From Mycolicibacterium rhodesiae (GTDB taxonomy: Bacteria > Actinomycetota > Actinomycetes > Mycobacteriales > Mycobacteriaceae), in NCBI RefSeq assembly GCF_002086695.1, contig NZ_MVIH01000020.1, positions 1-64,000 on the forward strand: DNA of 64,000 nucleotides, written 5' to 3'. The translations under genes and the position numbers were made by a program. Shown here piece after piece: positions 51,453-60,806 of this stretch (positions are counted from its first letter, which is position 1; every line of letters starts with the position of its first letter). A model generated the notes under the pieces. It did no database searches and had not been told where the DNA came from. It saw nothing but the letters and a program-made list of their open reading frames with translations.

Positions 51453-51778
51453 CTTACGTCATCGGCGAGCCCTGTGTGGACATCCGCGACAAGGCGTGTG
51501 TGGACGAATGCCCGGTCGACTGCATCTACGAAGGGCAGCGGATGTTGTACATCCATCCCGACGAGTGCGTCGACTGCGCGGCCTGTGAGCCGGTGTGTCC
51601 GGTCGAGGCGATCGTCTACATCGACGACGCCACCGACCAGTGGCAGCCGTACGTGGCGGCCAACGTGGACTTCTTCGCCGATCTCGGATCACCAGGCGGG
51701 GCAAGGATGCTCGGTCCGCAAGCGTTCGATGCCGCGCTCGTCGCAGGGCTGCCGCTTAAGGACGTTGCCGAACACTAG
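51449..51778 (+). CDS. Seven-iron ferredoxin
   Basis: 109 residues from ATG 51449. [3Fe-4S][4Fe-4S] pattern: C9, C17, C21, C25 and C40, C43, C46, C50 (ACVDECPVDCIYEG and CVDCAACEPVCPVEAI), as in mycobacterial FdxA/FdxC. The C-terminal extension is the usual helical cap. It likely serves the preceding oxidoreductase. Its TAG overlaps the convergent HNH gene stop (CTAG). Confidence 0.93.
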   Translation: MTYVIGEPCVDIRDKACVDECPVDCIYEGQRMLYIHPDECVDCAACEPVCPVEAIVYIDDATDQWQPYVAANVDFFADLGSPGGARMLGPQAFDAALVAGLPLKDVAEH

Positions 51779-53106
51779 CTGCATTCGCCGTTTCCGGGCA
51801 GTAGTCGTTCTGGGTGGTGGTAGGTGTTGGTGCCTGCCCCGAGTGGTAGCTGTGGTGGCGGGATCCATTCGGTGTCGCCGTTGGCGAGTTTTCGGGTTTT
51901 CCAGCCGCGGTCGAGAAGTCGGTGGTCGGCTCGGCAGGCCAGGGTGAGTGTGTCGATGTTGGTCAGCCCGCCGTCGGCCCATTCGTCGACGTGGTGGACC
52001 TCGGTCAGATAGCCGGGCGCGTCACAACCGGGGCGGGTGCAGCCACGTTCCTTGCTGTGCAGCATGATCCGCTGATCAGCCGACGCCACCCGTTTGGTGC
52101 GACCCAGCCACAACGCCTGACCCTTCACGCGATCGAACAGGGCTAGGTAATGATAGGCGTGGGTGGCCATCCGGATGACATCGGGGATCGGCAACAGTGT
52201 GCCGGTGGCGGTGACGGCGTGCCCGGTCTTAGCCTGAATGTCCTGCAGCGTGGCCGAGACGATCACCGTCACGGGTAACCCGTTGTGCTGTCCCAGTTTC
52301 GGGTCGCCGAGTTGACCGCGCACCAACGCTATGAGCGCGTCGTGCTGGCGTTGGGCGTGGCTACGCACATCACGGTCAGCCACCTCCCCCGAGGGGGTGA
52401 GGGTAGGCGACTGGTCGGCCGGGTTGCACACGCCAGGGGCGGCGAATTTGGTGAACCAGCCATCGAGCAGTGCCCGCAATTCCGGGTCGGCGATGAGCCG
52501 GCCCACACTCATGCCGTCGATCTGTTGGCCTCCGCACCAGGTGAATCCGCGTTTGCGGGCGCGGTCCTGATCGGAGAACACCCCGTCGGGGTTGAGGTGC
52601 AACGCCAACCGGTGGGCGACCTTCTCCAACTGATCGGGCCGCATGGCCTGGGCGTGGCCGGCCAGTGCGCGTTCGGCCTTCTCCACCTCGACCGCCGGGA
52701 CATGGTCAGGCAGATCGCGGAAGAACTTCTGGATCACCCGCAGATGCTCGCCATCGAGTTGGCCGGCGTGCCAGGCCGCCGCGGTGTCCGGCAGCAGCGG
52801 CGGTAGCGGTTCGCCGGTCAGCGCCCGCCGCGGCGCCACCTGCTCGGCATCCCGCAGGCGGCGCTTGGCCTCCCGCGGACTGATCCGCAACACATCCGCC
52901 AGCGTGATCGGCACCGGCGGGCAGCCCTCGACCCGCTCCAACCGCCCCACCAGAGCATGCGAGACCGCGACCTGACGGCGTCGCGCGGTCTCCAACCGCT
53001 GCACCACGACAAAACGCTGCGGTGGACCCAGCACATCGAGATCGACTGCAGCCAACGCCTCGACCGCATCGTCGAGCGCCTCCAAGACCGCGTCTATCGA
53101 ACTCAT
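51775..53106 (-). CDS. DUF222/HNH nuclease (13E12 repeat family)
   Basis: 443 residues from ATG 53106. The N-terminal DUF222 helical domain covers about residues 1-300, and the C-terminal HNH nuclease motif is GCTRPGCDAPGYLTEVHHVDEW with CRADHRLLDRGW (Cys zinc pair, His-His, and a final His). Typical of the 13E12 repeat family, multicopy in mycobacteria. A LexA-type SOS box overlaps the start codon, and the promoter looks leaderless, so expression should rise after DNA damage. Role in repair or mobile DNA is unknown. Confidence 0.9.
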   Translation of the reverse strand: MSSIDAVLEALDDAVEALAAVDLDVLGPPQRFVVVQRLETARRRQVAVSHALVGRLERVEGCPPVPITLADVLRISPREAKRRLRDAEQVAPRRALTGEPLPPLLPDTAAAWHAGQLDGEHLRVIQKFFRDLPDHVPAVEVEKAERALAGHAQAMRPDQLEKVAHRLALHLNPDGVFSDQDRARKRGFTWCGGQQIDGMSVGRLIADPELRALLDGWFTKFAAPGVCNPADQSPTLTPSGEVADRDVRSHAQRQHDALIALVRGQLGDPKLGQHNGLPVTVIVSATLQDIQAKTGHAVTATGTLLPIPDVIRMATHAYHYLALFDRVKGQALWLGRTKRVASADQRIMLHSKERGCTRPGCDAPGYLTEVHHVDEWADGGLTNIDTLTLACRADHRLLDRGWKTRKLANGDTEWIPPPQLPLGAGTNTYHHPERLLPGNGECS

Positions 53107-53119
53107 GTTCGAAAGAGTA
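53097..53119 (-). promoter_or_regulatory. SOS (LexA) box over a leaderless start
   Basis: TCGAAC-N4-GTTCGA at 53097-53112 is a perfect match to the mycobacterial LexA half-sites. It covers the start codon (53104-53106). A -10 TACTCT on the minus strand (53119-53114) puts the transcription start at about 53107, so LexA would sit on the initiation point. Confidence 0.8.
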
Positions 53120-53208
53120 CGCCGAGGCGCCGACAAGAATGCGACGTCAAAACCGATCTGTGGAGGAACGAGGATCTGTGGAAACCCCTCAGCGCGTTGT
53201 CAATTCCA

Positions 53209-54789
53209 CTAGCGGAACTCCTCGGCACAGGCCTCGATCCAGTCCGACCGCCAGGACTCCGGCGGATCGTCGAGCAGCTCCCCGGGCATCAGCCAGTCGT
53301 AGATCTCGGCGTAGGTGCGGGTGCGCTGACCCTCGATGCGGCGGTTGAGCATCGACGGCTCCAGCTCGTCGAATCCGTTGAGTCCCATGGAGGCGACGAT
53401 CTGGGCAGCGCTGGCAACGGTCGCGCGTTGGAAGTTGACCACTCGCTCGATCTTGTCGGGAACATAGAGCGCCCGGGCCCTGGCCTTGTCCTGGGTGGCG
53501 ACACCCGTCGGGCATCTGTTGGTGTTGCACTTCATCGCCTGAATGCACCCGACCGCGAACATCATCGCTCGGGCGGACATCGTGAAATCCGCACCCTGGC
53601 AGATGCGGCTGACGATGTCGACCCCGCTGGCGACCTTGCCGGAGGCCCCGATCCTGATGTGGCCGCGCAACCCCGTCCCGATTAGACAGTTGTGCACCAG
53701 CATCAGTCCCTCGGTCAGTGGCATGCCGACGTGATCCTCGAATTCCTGTGGCGCCGCACCCGTTCCACCCTCAGAACCGTCGACGATGATGAAGTCCGGG
53801 GTGATCCCGGTGTGCAGCATCGCCTTGCAGATCGACAGGAATTCGGTGCGCGCGCCGATGCACAGCTTGAACCCGACCGGTTTGCCGCCGGACAGGCTGC
53901 GCAGCGTCGCGATGAAATGCATCATCTCCAGCGGGGTCCTGAACGCGGTGTGCGCCGGCGGGGACACCACCGTCTGCCCGATCGGCACGCCGCGTGTCGC
54001 GGCGATCTCCGCACTCACCTTGGCGCCGGGCAGCACCCCGCCGAGGCCGGGCTTGGCGCCCTGGGACAGCTTGATCGAGATCGCCTTCACCGTCGGCCCG
54101 GCCGCTTTCTCCTCGAACAGCGCGGCATCGAAGTGACCACCGCCGTCGCGGCACCCGAAGTAGCCGGAGCCGATTTCCCAGATCAGGTCGCCGCCGTGCT
54201 TGAGGTGATACGGGCTGATGCCGCCCTCACCGGTGTCGTGGGCGAATCCGCCGCGGGCGGCGCCGCCGTTGAGAGCCTCGATCGCATTGCCCGACAGCGC
54301 ACCGAAGCTCATCGCCGAGACGTTCAACAGCGCGATGTCGTAAGGCTGCGCGCAGTCCGGACCACCCAGCCGCACCCGCGGTGCCAGTTCGGACGCGAAA
54401 TGAGCCCGCAGGGAGTGGCGGAGGAATTCGTAGCCCAACGCGTTGACGTCCCGTTCGGTGCCGAACGGCTCATCGCTCTTGGTGCCCTTCGCCCGTTCGT
54501 AGACCATGTCGCGGGTCTCTCGATCGAACGGACTGGCCTCGGTGTTCGACTCGATGAAGTACTGCCTGATCTCGGGGCGCAGCGCCTCGGCCAGCCAACG
54601 GGCGTGCGCGAGCACCGGGTAGGACCGCAGGAGGGTGTGCCGGGTCTGCAGCAGGTCCCAGGTGCCCAATGCCGCGATCGCGCCCAGCGGCGCGGCGATC
54701 AGCCACCACCAGGGACTGGATGCCAACGCGAGCGCCGCGGCGGCCAGTGCCACCACCCACAGGGACGTGACGGCGAGGGCTCTGAGCAT
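53209..54789 (-). CDS. FMN-binding glutamate-synthase-like protein
   Basis: 526 residues from ATG 54789. Two N-terminal membrane helices (LAVTSLWVVALAAAALALA and WWWLIAAPLGAIAAL), then the central GltB TIM-barrel with FMN-site features (SAMSFGALSGNAIEALNGGA; GEGGISPYHLKHGGDLIWEIG; VDGSEGGTGAAPQEF) and the cysteines of the [3Fe-4S] site (VGCIQAMKCNTNRCPTGVAT). It lacks the amidotransferase and GXGXG domains of true glutamate synthase, so glutamine-dependent activity is unlikely. The membrane anchoring suggests a redox role; function unknown. Confidence 0.88.
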   Translation of the reverse strand: MLRALAVTSLWVVALAAAALALASSPWWWLIAAPLGAIAALGTWDLLQTRHTLLRSYPVLAHARWLAEALRPEIRQYFIESNTEASPFDRETRDMVYERAKGTKSDEPFGTERDVNALGYEFLRHSLRAHFASELAPRVRLGGPDCAQPYDIALLNVSAMSFGALSGNAIEALNGGAARGGFAHDTGEGGISPYHLKHGGDLIWEIGSGYFGCRDGGGHFDAALFEEKAAGPTVKAISIKLSQGAKPGLGGVLPGAKVSAEIAATRGVPIGQTVVSPPAHTAFRTPLEMMHFIATLRSLSGGKPVGFKLCIGARTEFLSICKAMLHTGITPDFIIVDGSEGGTGAAPQEFEDHVGMPLTEGLMLVHNCLIGTGLRGHIRIGASGKVASGVDIVSRICQGADFTMSARAMMFAVGCIQAMKCNTNRCPTGVATQDKARARALYVPDKIERVVNFQRATVASAAQIVASMGLNGFDELEPSMLNRRIEGQRTRTYAEIYDWLMPGELLDDPPESWRSDWIEACAEEFR

Positions 54790-54908
54790 CGGGCTCCCTT
54801 GAGGGTGAAATGCCTGCGAGGCGTCATTCTGGCATCACCTATGATCGGCACTTGCGTCACACCCGTGGCGGAAATAAGCCCAGCTGCGAAAAAGGAGTGT
54901 CTTGCCGC

Positions 54909-55952
54909 GTGGGTTCCCAACCCGTCGACTTGTCGCAGGAATCGCTGACAGAGGCCATCAGCGCGGCCCGGCACGCCTTCGAAGAGGCGGCCGACCTTGA
55001 TGCGCTGGCCCGCGCGAAGACCGATCACCTGGGCGACCGCGCGCCGCTCGCGCTGGCCCGTCAGGCGCTGGCGACTCTGCCGAAGGCCGATCGCGCCGAG
55101 GCAGGCAAGCTGGTGAACGTCGCCCGCGGCGATGCCCAGCGCAGCTACGACGAGCGACTCGCGGTGCTGCGCGCCGAGCGTGACGCGGCGGTCCTGGTTG
55201 CCGAGGCCATCGACGTCACGCTGCCCTCGACACGGCAGCCCGTCGGGGCGCGGCACCCGATCACGATCCTCGCCGAGCACGTCGCCGACACCTTCATCGC
55301 GATGGGCTGGGAGCTGGCCGAAGGCCCCGAGGTCGAGACCGAGCAGTTCAACTTCGACGCGCTGAACTTTCCGCCCGACCATCCGGCGCGCAGCGAATCC
55401 GACACGTTTCACATCGCCCCGGAGGGTTCGCGCCAGCTCCTGCGCACCCACACCTCCCCGGTCCAGGTGCGCACGCTGCTGGACCGCGAGTTGCCGGTCT
55501 ACATCGTGTCGATCGGCCGGACATTCCGCACCGACGAACTGGACTCCACTCACACCCCGGTCTTCCATCAGGTCGAGGGACTCGCCGTGGACCGCGGGCT
55601 GACGATGGCTCACCTGCGGGGCACGCTCGATGCGTTCGCCCGTTCCGAGTTCGGCGAGGGCGCCCGCACCCGGATGCGGCCGCACTTCTTTCCGTTCACC
55701 GAACCCTCTGCCGAGGTGGACATCTGGTTCCCGAACAAGAAGGGCGGCCCAGGCTGGGTCGAGTGGGGTGGCTGCGGCATGGTCAATCCGAACGTGTTGC
55801 GCGCCGCAGGTATTGATCCTGAGGTCTACTCGGGCTTCGCATTCGGGATGGGCCTCGAGCGCACGTTGCAGTTCCGCAATGGCATTCCCGACATGCGCGA
55901 CATGGTCGAAGGCGACGTGCGGTTCTCGTTGCCGTTCGGGGTCGGCATCTGA
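54909..55952 (+). CDS. pheS: Phenylalanine-tRNA ligase alpha subunit
   Basis: 347 residues from GTG 54909 (VGSQPVDLS), after AAGGAG. N-terminal coiled-coil (about residues 10-90), then the class II catalytic core: TRQPVGARHPIT, motif 2 FRTDELDSTHTPVFHQVEGLAVD, and motif 3 GFAFGMGLERTLQFRNGIPDMRD. A -10 TATGAT lies at 54840-54845. Forms an alpha2-beta2 enzyme with PheT, coupled by 1-nt overlap. Confidence 0.96.
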   Translation: MGSQPVDLSQESLTEAISAARHAFEEAADLDALARAKTDHLGDRAPLALARQALATLPKADRAEAGKLVNVARGDAQRSYDERLAVLRAERDAAVLVAEAIDVTLPSTRQPVGARHPITILAEHVADTFIAMGWELAEGPEVETEQFNFDALNFPPDHPARSESDTFHIAPEGSRQLLRTHTSPVQVRTLLDRELPVYIVSIGRTFRTDELDSTHTPVFHQVEGLAVDRGLTMAHLRGTLDAFARSEFGEGARTRMRPHFFPFTEPSAEVDIWFPNKKGGPGWVEWGGCGMVNPNVLRAAGIDPEVYSGFAFGMGLERTLQFRNGIPDMRDMVEGDVRFSLPFGVGI

Positions 55953-58447
55953 TGCGGCTTCCCTACAGCTGGCTGCGTGAAGTCGTCCAGCGCGGCGCAC
56001 CCGACTGGGATGTCGAGCCGCACGACCTCGAACAGGCCCTCATCCGCGTCGGCCACGAGGTCGAGGACATCATCGCCCTCGGCCCGGTGAGTGGACCGCT
56101 GACTGTCGGGCGGGTCACCGCGATCGAAGAACTGACCGAGTTCAAAAAGCCGATCCGGGCGTGCAAAGTCGATGTGGGCGAAACCGAGGATCGCGACATC
56201 GTCTGCGGCGCAACCAACTTCGCTGTCGGTGATCTCGTGGTCGTCGCGCTTCCCGGCACCACGCTTCCCGGTGACTTCCACATCGCCAGCCGCAAGACGT
56301 ACGGCCGTCTCTCCGACGGCATGATCTGCTCGGCGGCTGAATTGGGTTTGGGCGCGGACCATTCCGGCATTCTCGTGCTGCCGCCAGATACCGCCGAACC
56401 CGGCGCGGACGGTATTGCCGTGCTCGGACTCGACGACGTGATCTTCGATCTGGCGGTCACTCCGGACCGCGGCTACGGCATGTCGGTGCGTGGCATCGCC
56501 CGTGAAATCGCCTGTGCCTACGACTTGGACTACGACGACCCGGCCGATGTTCCGCCGCTGCCCGCTGAGGGTGTGGCTCTGCCGGTCACCGTCGAACCAG
56601 GCACCGGCGTCAGCCGTTTCGCGCTGCGGCCGGTCACCGGTATCAATCCGAATGCGTTGTCGCCGTGGTGGTTACGTCGGCGGTTGATGCTGTGCGGTAT
56701 CCGGCCCATCTCGCCGGCCGTCGACGTCACCAACTACGTCATGCTCGAACTCGGCCACCCGATGCACGCACACGACCGCAGCCGCATCAACGGCGAATTC
56801 GTGGTCCGGTTCGCCAAGCCGGGGGAGACGGTCGTCACGCTCGACGACATCGAACGCAAACTCGATCCGGCCGACGTGCTGATCGTCGACGATGTCGCGA
56901 CAGCGGCCATCGGCGGCGTGATGGGCGCGGGCACCACTGAGATCGACGACGACTCCACCGACATCCTGCTGGAAGCCGCGGTCTGGGATCCGGCCGCGGT
57001 GTCACGGACGATCCGCCGTCTGCACCTGGTCAGCGAGGCAGGCCGGCGCTACGAACGCTCCGTCGACCCCGCCATCTCCGTTGCCGCGGTCGATCGGTGC
57101 GCGCGACTGCTCGCCTCGATCGCCGGCGGCACCATCGAACCCACGCTCACCGACTGGCGCGGCGACCCGCCACGCGACGACTGGTCCCCGCCGCCGGTGC
57201 GGATCCGCTTCGATCTGCCCGATCAGCTGGCGGGAGTGGAATACGACGGCGGCACCACGGTCAAGCGGTTGACCCAGATCGGCGCCGAGGTGACCGAGGA
57301 CGAGGCCGACCCCGCGATCCTCGTCGTCACCCCGCCGAGTTGGCGGCCGGATCTGGCCCAGCCCGCCGACCTGGTCGAAGAGGTGCTGCGGCTGGAAGGC
57401 CTGGACAAGATCCCGTCGGTGTTGCCCACCGCACCCGCCGGCCGTGGCCTGACCGCCGAGCAGAAGCGGCGTCGCGCGGTCGGCAAGGCGCTGGGCATGT
57501 CCGGCTATGTCGAGGTGCTGCCCACTCCGTTTCTGCCCGCAGGCGTCTTCGATCAGTGGGGCCTGCCGGACCGCGATCCGCGCCGGGTCACCACCACGGT
57601 GCTCAACCCGCTGGAGGCCGACCGGCCGAGCCTGGCCACCACGTTGCTGCCGGCTCTGCTGGAAGCGTTGTCCCGCAACGTTTCTCGAGGCTTCGGTGAC
57701 GTCGCGCTGTTCTCCATCGCGCAGGTGGTGTACCCCACCGACCAGACCAAGGGCGTCGAGCTGATCCCGACGCACCGCCGGCCGAGCGACGAGGAAATCG
57801 CCGCGCTGGACGCCTCGCTGCCGAGTCAGCCGGTGCACGTCGGTGCGGTGTTGACCGGTCTGCGCGAGCCCCGCGGACCGTGGGGTCCTGGGCGGCCAGT
57901 GGAGGCCGCCGACGCCTTCGAGGCGGTGCGGACCATCGCCCGTGCCTGCGGTGTAGACGTGACGCTGCGCGCAGCGCAGTACCTGCCGTGGCATCCCGGC
58001 CGTTGCGCTGAGGTTCTCGTCGACGGGAAGGTGGTCGGCCATGCCGGGCAGCTACATCCGTCGGTCATCGAGCGCTCCGGGCTGCCGAAGGGCACCTGCG
58101 CAGTCGAACTGGACCTGGATGCCGTGCCGATCGTCGCGACGCTGCCCGCCCCGCGGGTCTCGCCGTTCCCGGCGGTGTTCCAGGACGTCAGCCTGGTCGT
58201 CGCCGGTGATGTGCCTGCTGCCGCGGTGGTCGACGCCGTTCGTGACGGTGCCGGCGAGCTGCTGGAAGATGTTGCGCTGTTCGACGTCTACACCGGGCCG
58301 CAGGTCGGCGCGGACCGCAAGTCGCTGACGCTGGCGCTGCGCTTCCGGGCGCCCGACCGGACGCTGACCGAGGACGAGGCGAGCGCCGCCCGCGATGCGG
58401 CGGTGGCTGCGGCCGCCGAGGCGGTCGGCGCCGAGCTGCGGGGTTAG
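55952..58447 (+). CDS. pheT: Phenylalanine-tRNA ligase beta subunit
   Basis: 831 residues from ATG 55952. Domains in order: the N-terminal MRLPYSWLREVV, a tRNA-binding OB domain (VGRVTAIEELTEFKKPIRACKVDVG), the B3/B4 editing domain (TDILLEAAVWDPAAVSRTIRRL), B5, the core-like region, and the C-terminal anticodon-binding FDX-ACB domain (FPAVFQDVSLVVAGDVPAAAVV). Full length. In M. tuberculosis a PE_PGRS gene follows; here argC follows after 53 nt. Confidence 0.96.
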   Translation: MRLPYSWLREVVQRGAPDWDVEPHDLEQALIRVGHEVEDIIALGPVSGPLTVGRVTAIEELTEFKKPIRACKVDVGETEDRDIVCGATNFAVGDLVVVALPGTTLPGDFHIASRKTYGRLSDGMICSAAELGLGADHSGILVLPPDTAEPGADGIAVLGLDDVIFDLAVTPDRGYGMSVRGIAREIACAYDLDYDDPADVPPLPAEGVALPVTVEPGTGVSRFALRPVTGINPNALSPWWLRRRLMLCGIRPISPAVDVTNYVMLELGHPMHAHDRSRINGEFVVRFAKPGETVVTLDDIERKLDPADVLIVDDVATAAIGGVMGAGTTEIDDDSTDILLEAAVWDPAAVSRTIRRLHLVSEAGRRYERSVDPAISVAAVDRCARLLASIAGGTIEPTLTDWRGDPPRDDWSPPPVRIRFDLPDQLAGVEYDGGTTVKRLTQIGAEVTEDEADPAILVVTPPSWRPDLAQPADLVEEVLRLEGLDKIPSVLPTAPAGRGLTAEQKRRRAVGKALGMSGYVEVLPTPFLPAGVFDQWGLPDRDPRRVTTTVLNPLEADRPSLATTLLPALLEALSRNVSRGFGDVALFSIAQVVYPTDQTKGVELIPTHRRPSDEEIAALDASLPSQPVHVGAVLTGLREPRGPWGPGRPVEAADAFEAVRTIARACGVDVTLRAAQYLPWHPGRCAEVLVDGKVVGHAGQLHPSVIERSGLPKGTCAVELDLDAVPIVATLPAPRVSPFPAVFQDVSLVVAGDVPAAAVVDAVRDGAGELLEDVALFDVYTGPQVGADRKSLTLALRFRAPDRTLTEDEASAARDAAVAAAAEAVGAELRG

Positions 58448-58480
58448 TTGTTCCCGCTCGCTCGCCAACCCAGAATGAAT

Positions 58481-58506
58481 TTGCATACGGTTGCATAACC
58501 ATGCAG
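58481..58506 (+). promoter_or_regulatory. ArgR operator (ARG box) at argC
   Basis: TTGCATAACCATGCAG (58491-58506) matches 14 of 16 positions of the ARG box I recall for M. tuberculosis ArgR (TTGCATAACGATGCAA). A second half-site TTGCAT starts at 58481. A -10-like TACGGT (58486-58491) is embedded, so ArgR would block the promoter. Confidence 0.75.
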
Positions 58507-59550
58507 AATCGCGGAATGACTTCGGTGGCGATTGCCGGCGCCAGTGGCTACGCCGGTGGTGAAATCCTGCGCTTGCTGCTCGGACACCCGGCCTACGCGG
58601 ACGGCCGTCTGACCATCGGCGCGCTGACCGCCGCCGCCAGCGCGGGCACACACCTGGGCGAGCATCACCCGCATCTGTTACCGCTGGCCGGCCGGGTGCT
58701 CGAGCCCACCGAGACCGGGATCCTTGCGGGCCACGACGTGGTGTTCCTTGCCCTGCCGCACGGCCATTCCGCGGCGCTCGCCGAGCAACTCGGCGACGAC
58801 ACCGTGATCATCGACTGTGGCGCCGACTTCCGGCTCACCGACGCCGAGGACTGGCAGCGGTTCTACGGCTCGGAGCATGCGGGCAGCTGGCCCTACGGGC
58901 TGCCCGAACTGCCGGGCGGTCGGGACCGGCTGCGGGACACCAAGCGGATCGCCGTGCCGGGCTGCTATCCGACCGCCGCGCTGCTGGCGCTGCTGCCGGC
59001 GGTCGCCGCGGACCTCGTCGAGCCCGCGGTCACCGTGGTGGCCGTCAGTGGCACCTCCGGCGCGGGCCGCGCCGCCAAGGTCGACCTGCTGGGTTCGGAG
59101 GTCATCGGCTCGGCGCGCGCGTACAACATCGCCGGCGCGCACCGGCACACCCCGGAGATCGCACAGGGGCTGCGCGCGGTGACCGACCGCGACATCACGG
59201 TCTCGTTCACTCCGGTGTTGATCCCGACGTCCCGCGGCATTCTGGCCACCTGCACCGCCCGCACCCAGGCATCGGTGTCCGAGATTCGCGCGGCGTACGA
59301 AAAGGCGTATGACGCCGAACCGTTCATCCACCTGCTGCCCGAAGGCCAGCTGCCCCGCACCGGTGCGGTGATCGGCAGTAACGCCGCGCAACTGGCGGTG
59401 GCCGTCGACGCCGATGCCGGCGTGCTGGTCGCGGTGTGCGCCATCGACAACCTGGTGAAGGGCACCGCCGGTGCGGCGGTGCAATCGATGAACCTGGCCC
59501 TTGGCTGGGCCGAGACCGAAGGGCTGTCGATCGTGGGAGTGGCACCGTGA
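58501..59550 (+). CDS. argC: N-acetyl-gamma-glutamyl-phosphate reductase
   Basis: 349 residues if started at ATG 58501 (MQNRGMTSV). The internal ATG 58516 is an alternative, because the ARG box covers the first start. NADP motif AIAGASGYAGGEIL, catalytic Cys in AVPGCYPTAALL, and His in GAHRHTPEIAQ. It reduces N-acetylglutamyl phosphate to the semialdehyde in arginine synthesis. First gene of argCJBDFR. Confidence 0.95.
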   Translation: MQNRGMTSVAIAGASGYAGGEILRLLLGHPAYADGRLTIGALTAAASAGTHLGEHHPHLLPLAGRVLEPTETGILAGHDVVFLALPHGHSAALAEQLGDDTVIIDCGADFRLTDAEDWQRFYGSEHAGSWPYGLPELPGGRDRLRDTKRIAVPGCYPTAALLALLPAVAADLVEPAVTVVAVSGTSGAGRAAKVDLLGSEVIGSARAYNIAGAHRHTPEIAQGLRAVTDRDITVSFTPVLIPTSRGILATCTARTQASVSEIRAAYEKAYDAEPFIHLLPEGQLPRTGAVIGSNAAQLAVAVDADAGVLVAVCAIDNLVKGTAGAAVQSMNLALGWAETEGLSIVGVAP

Positions 59551-60806
59551 CGCAGATCGGCGGGCAGGACCGAAGCGACTCGGGAATGAATACCGACCAA
59601 ACCAAACTGGTTCGCACCCAAGGGATTACCGCGCCTGCTGGCTTCCGCGCGACTGGAATCGCGGCCGGTATCAAGAAATCTGGTGCGCTTGACCTGGCGC
59701 TGGTGTTGAACGAAGGTCCCGACTACGCGGCCGCGGGGGTGTTCACCCGCAATCAGGTGAAGGCCGCTCCGGTGCTGTGGAGCCAGCAGGTGCTCACCAC
59801 CGGCCAATTGCGTACCGTGCTGCTGAACTCGGGCGGCGCGAATGCCTGTACGGGTGCGGCGGGCTTCCAGGACGTCCATGCCACCGCCGAGGCCGTCGCC
59901 GCGGCACTGTCGCAGTGGGGCACTGAGACCGGACCCATCGAGGTCGCGATCTGCTCGACCGGCCTGATCGGCGACCGCCTGCCGATGGATAGGGTGCTGG
60001 CCGGTGTCACCGAGATCGTCCACGAACTCGGCGGCGGACTGACCGGCGGTGACGAGGCCGCGCGGGCCATCATGACCACCGATACCGTACCGAAACAGGT
60101 TGCCCTGCATCACGCCCCGGAAACAGGGGAGAACTGGACCGTCGGCGGCATGGCCAAGGGTGCGGGCATGCTCGCCCCCTCGCTGGCCACCATGCTGGTG
60201 GTGCTCACCACCGACGCCGTGGCTGACAGCGCCGCGCTCGATACCGCGTTGCGCCGGGCCACCGCCAAGACCTTCGACCGCCTCGACGTCGACGGCAGCT
60301 GCTCGACCAACGACACGGTGCTGCTGCTCGCCTCCGGTGCCAGTGAGATCGCGCCCAGTCAAGACGATCTGGACGCGGCCGTGCTTCGGGTGTGCGATGA
60401 CCTCTGCGCACAATTGCAGGCCGATGCCGAAGGCGTCACCAAACGCATCGCGATCACCGTCACCGGGGCGCCCAGTGAGGACGACGCGGTGACCGCAGGC
60501 CGGATCATCGCGCGCGACAGCCTGGTCAAGACGGCGCTGTTCGGTTCCGACCCGAACTGGGGACGGGTGCTCGCCGCGGTGGGGATGGTGCCCTTCGAGA
60601 TCGACGCGCAGCGGATCACCGTGTCGTTCAACGGGTTCCCGGTCTGCATCGACGGCGCCGGCGCGCAGGGAGCCCGCGAGGTGGACCTCTCGGGCCCGGA
60701 CATCGAGGTGACGGTCGATCTCAACCTCGGCGACGGGCACGCGACCATCCGCACCACCGACCTGTCCCACGCGTACGTCGAGGAGAACTCGGCCTACAGC
60801 TCATGA
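59547..60806 (+). CDS. argJ: Bifunctional ornithine acetyltransferase/N-acetylglutamate synthase
   Basis: 419 residues from GTG 59547, which overlaps argC (GTGA) and follows GGGAG; ATG 59586 would shorten it by 13 residues. Autocleavage site Ala-Thr in KGAGMLAPSLATMLVVLT generates the two subunits and the nucleophilic Thr. The conserved C-terminal DLSHAYVEENSAYSS is intact. It recycles the acetyl group from N-acetylornithine to glutamate. Confidence 0.96.
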   Translation: MTQIGGQDRSDSGMNTDQTKLVRTQGITAPAGFRATGIAAGIKKSGALDLALVLNEGPDYAAAGVFTRNQVKAAPVLWSQQVLTTGQLRTVLLNSGGANACTGAAGFQDVHATAEAVAAALSQWGTETGPIEVAICSTGLIGDRLPMDRVLAGVTEIVHELGGGLTGGDEAARAIMTTDTVPKQVALHHAPETGENWTVGGMAKGAGMLAPSLATMLVVLTTDAVADSAALDTALRRATAKTFDRLDVDGSCSTNDTVLLLASGASEIAPSQDDLDAAVLRVCDDLCAQLQADAEGVTKRIAITVTGAPSEDDAVTAGRIIARDSLVKTALFGSDPNWGRVLAAVGMVPFEIDAQRITVSFNGFPVCIDGAGAQGAREVDLSGPDIEVTVDLNLGDGHATIRTTDLSHAYVEENSAYSS

